NCBI GenBank assembly: GCA_023260615.1
Contig: JALQUY010000040.1
Coordinates: 1-12,753, forward strand
Source of the DNA: Schleiferiaceae bacterium
GTDB lineage: Bacteria > Bacteroidota > Bacteroidia > Flavobacteriales > Schleiferiaceae
DNA length: 12,753 nt
Direction of reading: 5' to 3'
In this document: positions 12,487 through 12,753 of the stretch, piece by piece
Layout: every line of letters begins with the position of its first letter
Numbering within the stretch: the stretch's first letter is position 1
Made by a program: the position numbers and the translations under genes
Notes under the pieces: generated by a model
The model's database searches: none
Told to the model about the DNA's origin: nothing
Seen by the model: only the letters and a program-made list of their open reading frames with translations

Positions 12487-12753
12487 TTACAAGCGGAAGA
12501 TACGACGGGCATTGTCGCTCGTGGTACGATCTACGTCCTGAAAGGTCAAGCCTAAGTGGTCGGCTAGGTGTTCGGCTACTCGACGCACATACGCCGATTC
12601 ATTGCGCTGCCCCCGGTACGGGGTAGGCGCCAAATACGGACTATCCGTTTCCAAAACCACATGGTCCAACCCAACAACCGCCAGGACGTCCACCACCTTA
12701 GCCGTTTTAAACGTGGCGACGCCTCCAATGCCCAGGTGATGCCCCATGGCTAC
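12487..12753 (-). CDS. tatD: TatD-family metal-dependent hydrolase/DNase, C-terminal part
   Basis: Only the last 88 codons are inside the window; the frame stays open through the edge at 12753. The visible part shows GIGGVATFK, then GLDHVVLETDSPYLAP, where the Asp of ETDSP is a conserved metal ligand, followed by PYRGQRNESAYVRRVAEHLA and the terminal helix with NARRIF, all typical of the TatD TIM-barrel end. Family members are magnesium-dependent 3'-5' exonucleases or related hydrolases in the cytoplasm. It is upstream of ansA and probably co-transcribed. The YcfH or TatD subgroup cannot be told apart from this part. Confidence 0.92.
   Translation of the reverse strand, partial: VAMGHHLGIGGVATFKTAKVVDVLAVVGLDHVVLETDSPYLAPTPYRGQRNESAYVRRVAEHLADHLGLTFQDVDRTTSDNARRIFRL

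Overview
The window looks like chromosomal DNA of a Bacteroidota bacterium, probably Flavobacteriia-like. Reasons: several genes lack a Shine-Dalgarno sequence, several carry Bacteroidota-type promoter elements (TAnnTTTG about 4 nt before the ATG, once with TTTG 19 nt upstream), and the protein families fit: a DUF1801/YdeI protein ending in a CDGSH motif, a thioredoxin_9-like protein, type I asparaginase next to TatD, and an arylsulfotransferase-like protein. The species cannot be named from the sequence.

Layout. 1-1544 (minus): a divergent cytochrome bd subunit I (CydA-like) with no adjacent cydB, followed by the 5' part of a lipoprotein resembling sugar-phosphate isomerases/epimerases. 1770-2168 (plus): a small four-helix membrane protein. 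2164-2408: two inverted arrays of 8-bp repeats around a strong terminator hairpin. 2433-6369: an oxidative-stress block, with katG (minus) divergent from oxyR (plus) and a YdeI-type protein with a CDGSH iron-sulfur motif 7 nt after oxyR. A good OxyR-type operator candidate lies in the katG-oxyR gap and overlaps the oxyR start codon. 6366-9644 (minus): an arylsulfotransferase-like propeller protein and a secreted S15 X-prolyl dipeptidyl-peptidase. Between them is a leftover C-terminal piece of a Dabb (stress-responsive A/B barrel) gene on the plus strand.

9645-10715 is the scarred part: hairpins and a palindrome in AT-rich DNA, the 3' half of a tRNA-Asn without its 5' half, and the C-terminal part of a DDE transposase that still shows D, D and E residues. 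This looks like the edge of an old integration or IS event. 10716-12753 is housekeeping: tRNA-Ser(GGA) with its terminator (minus), a thioredoxin-fold protein (plus) that runs convergently into L-asparaginase I (minus), and the 3' part of tatD just upstream of asparaginase in a likely operon.

I did not find a convincing new multi-gene system. The most notable points are the oxyR/CDGSH pairing with its operator, the orphan divergent CydA, the tRNA-Asn remnant beside the broken transposase, the inverted octamer arrays, and the recurring TTTG box next to start codons, which suggests leaderless mRNAs.
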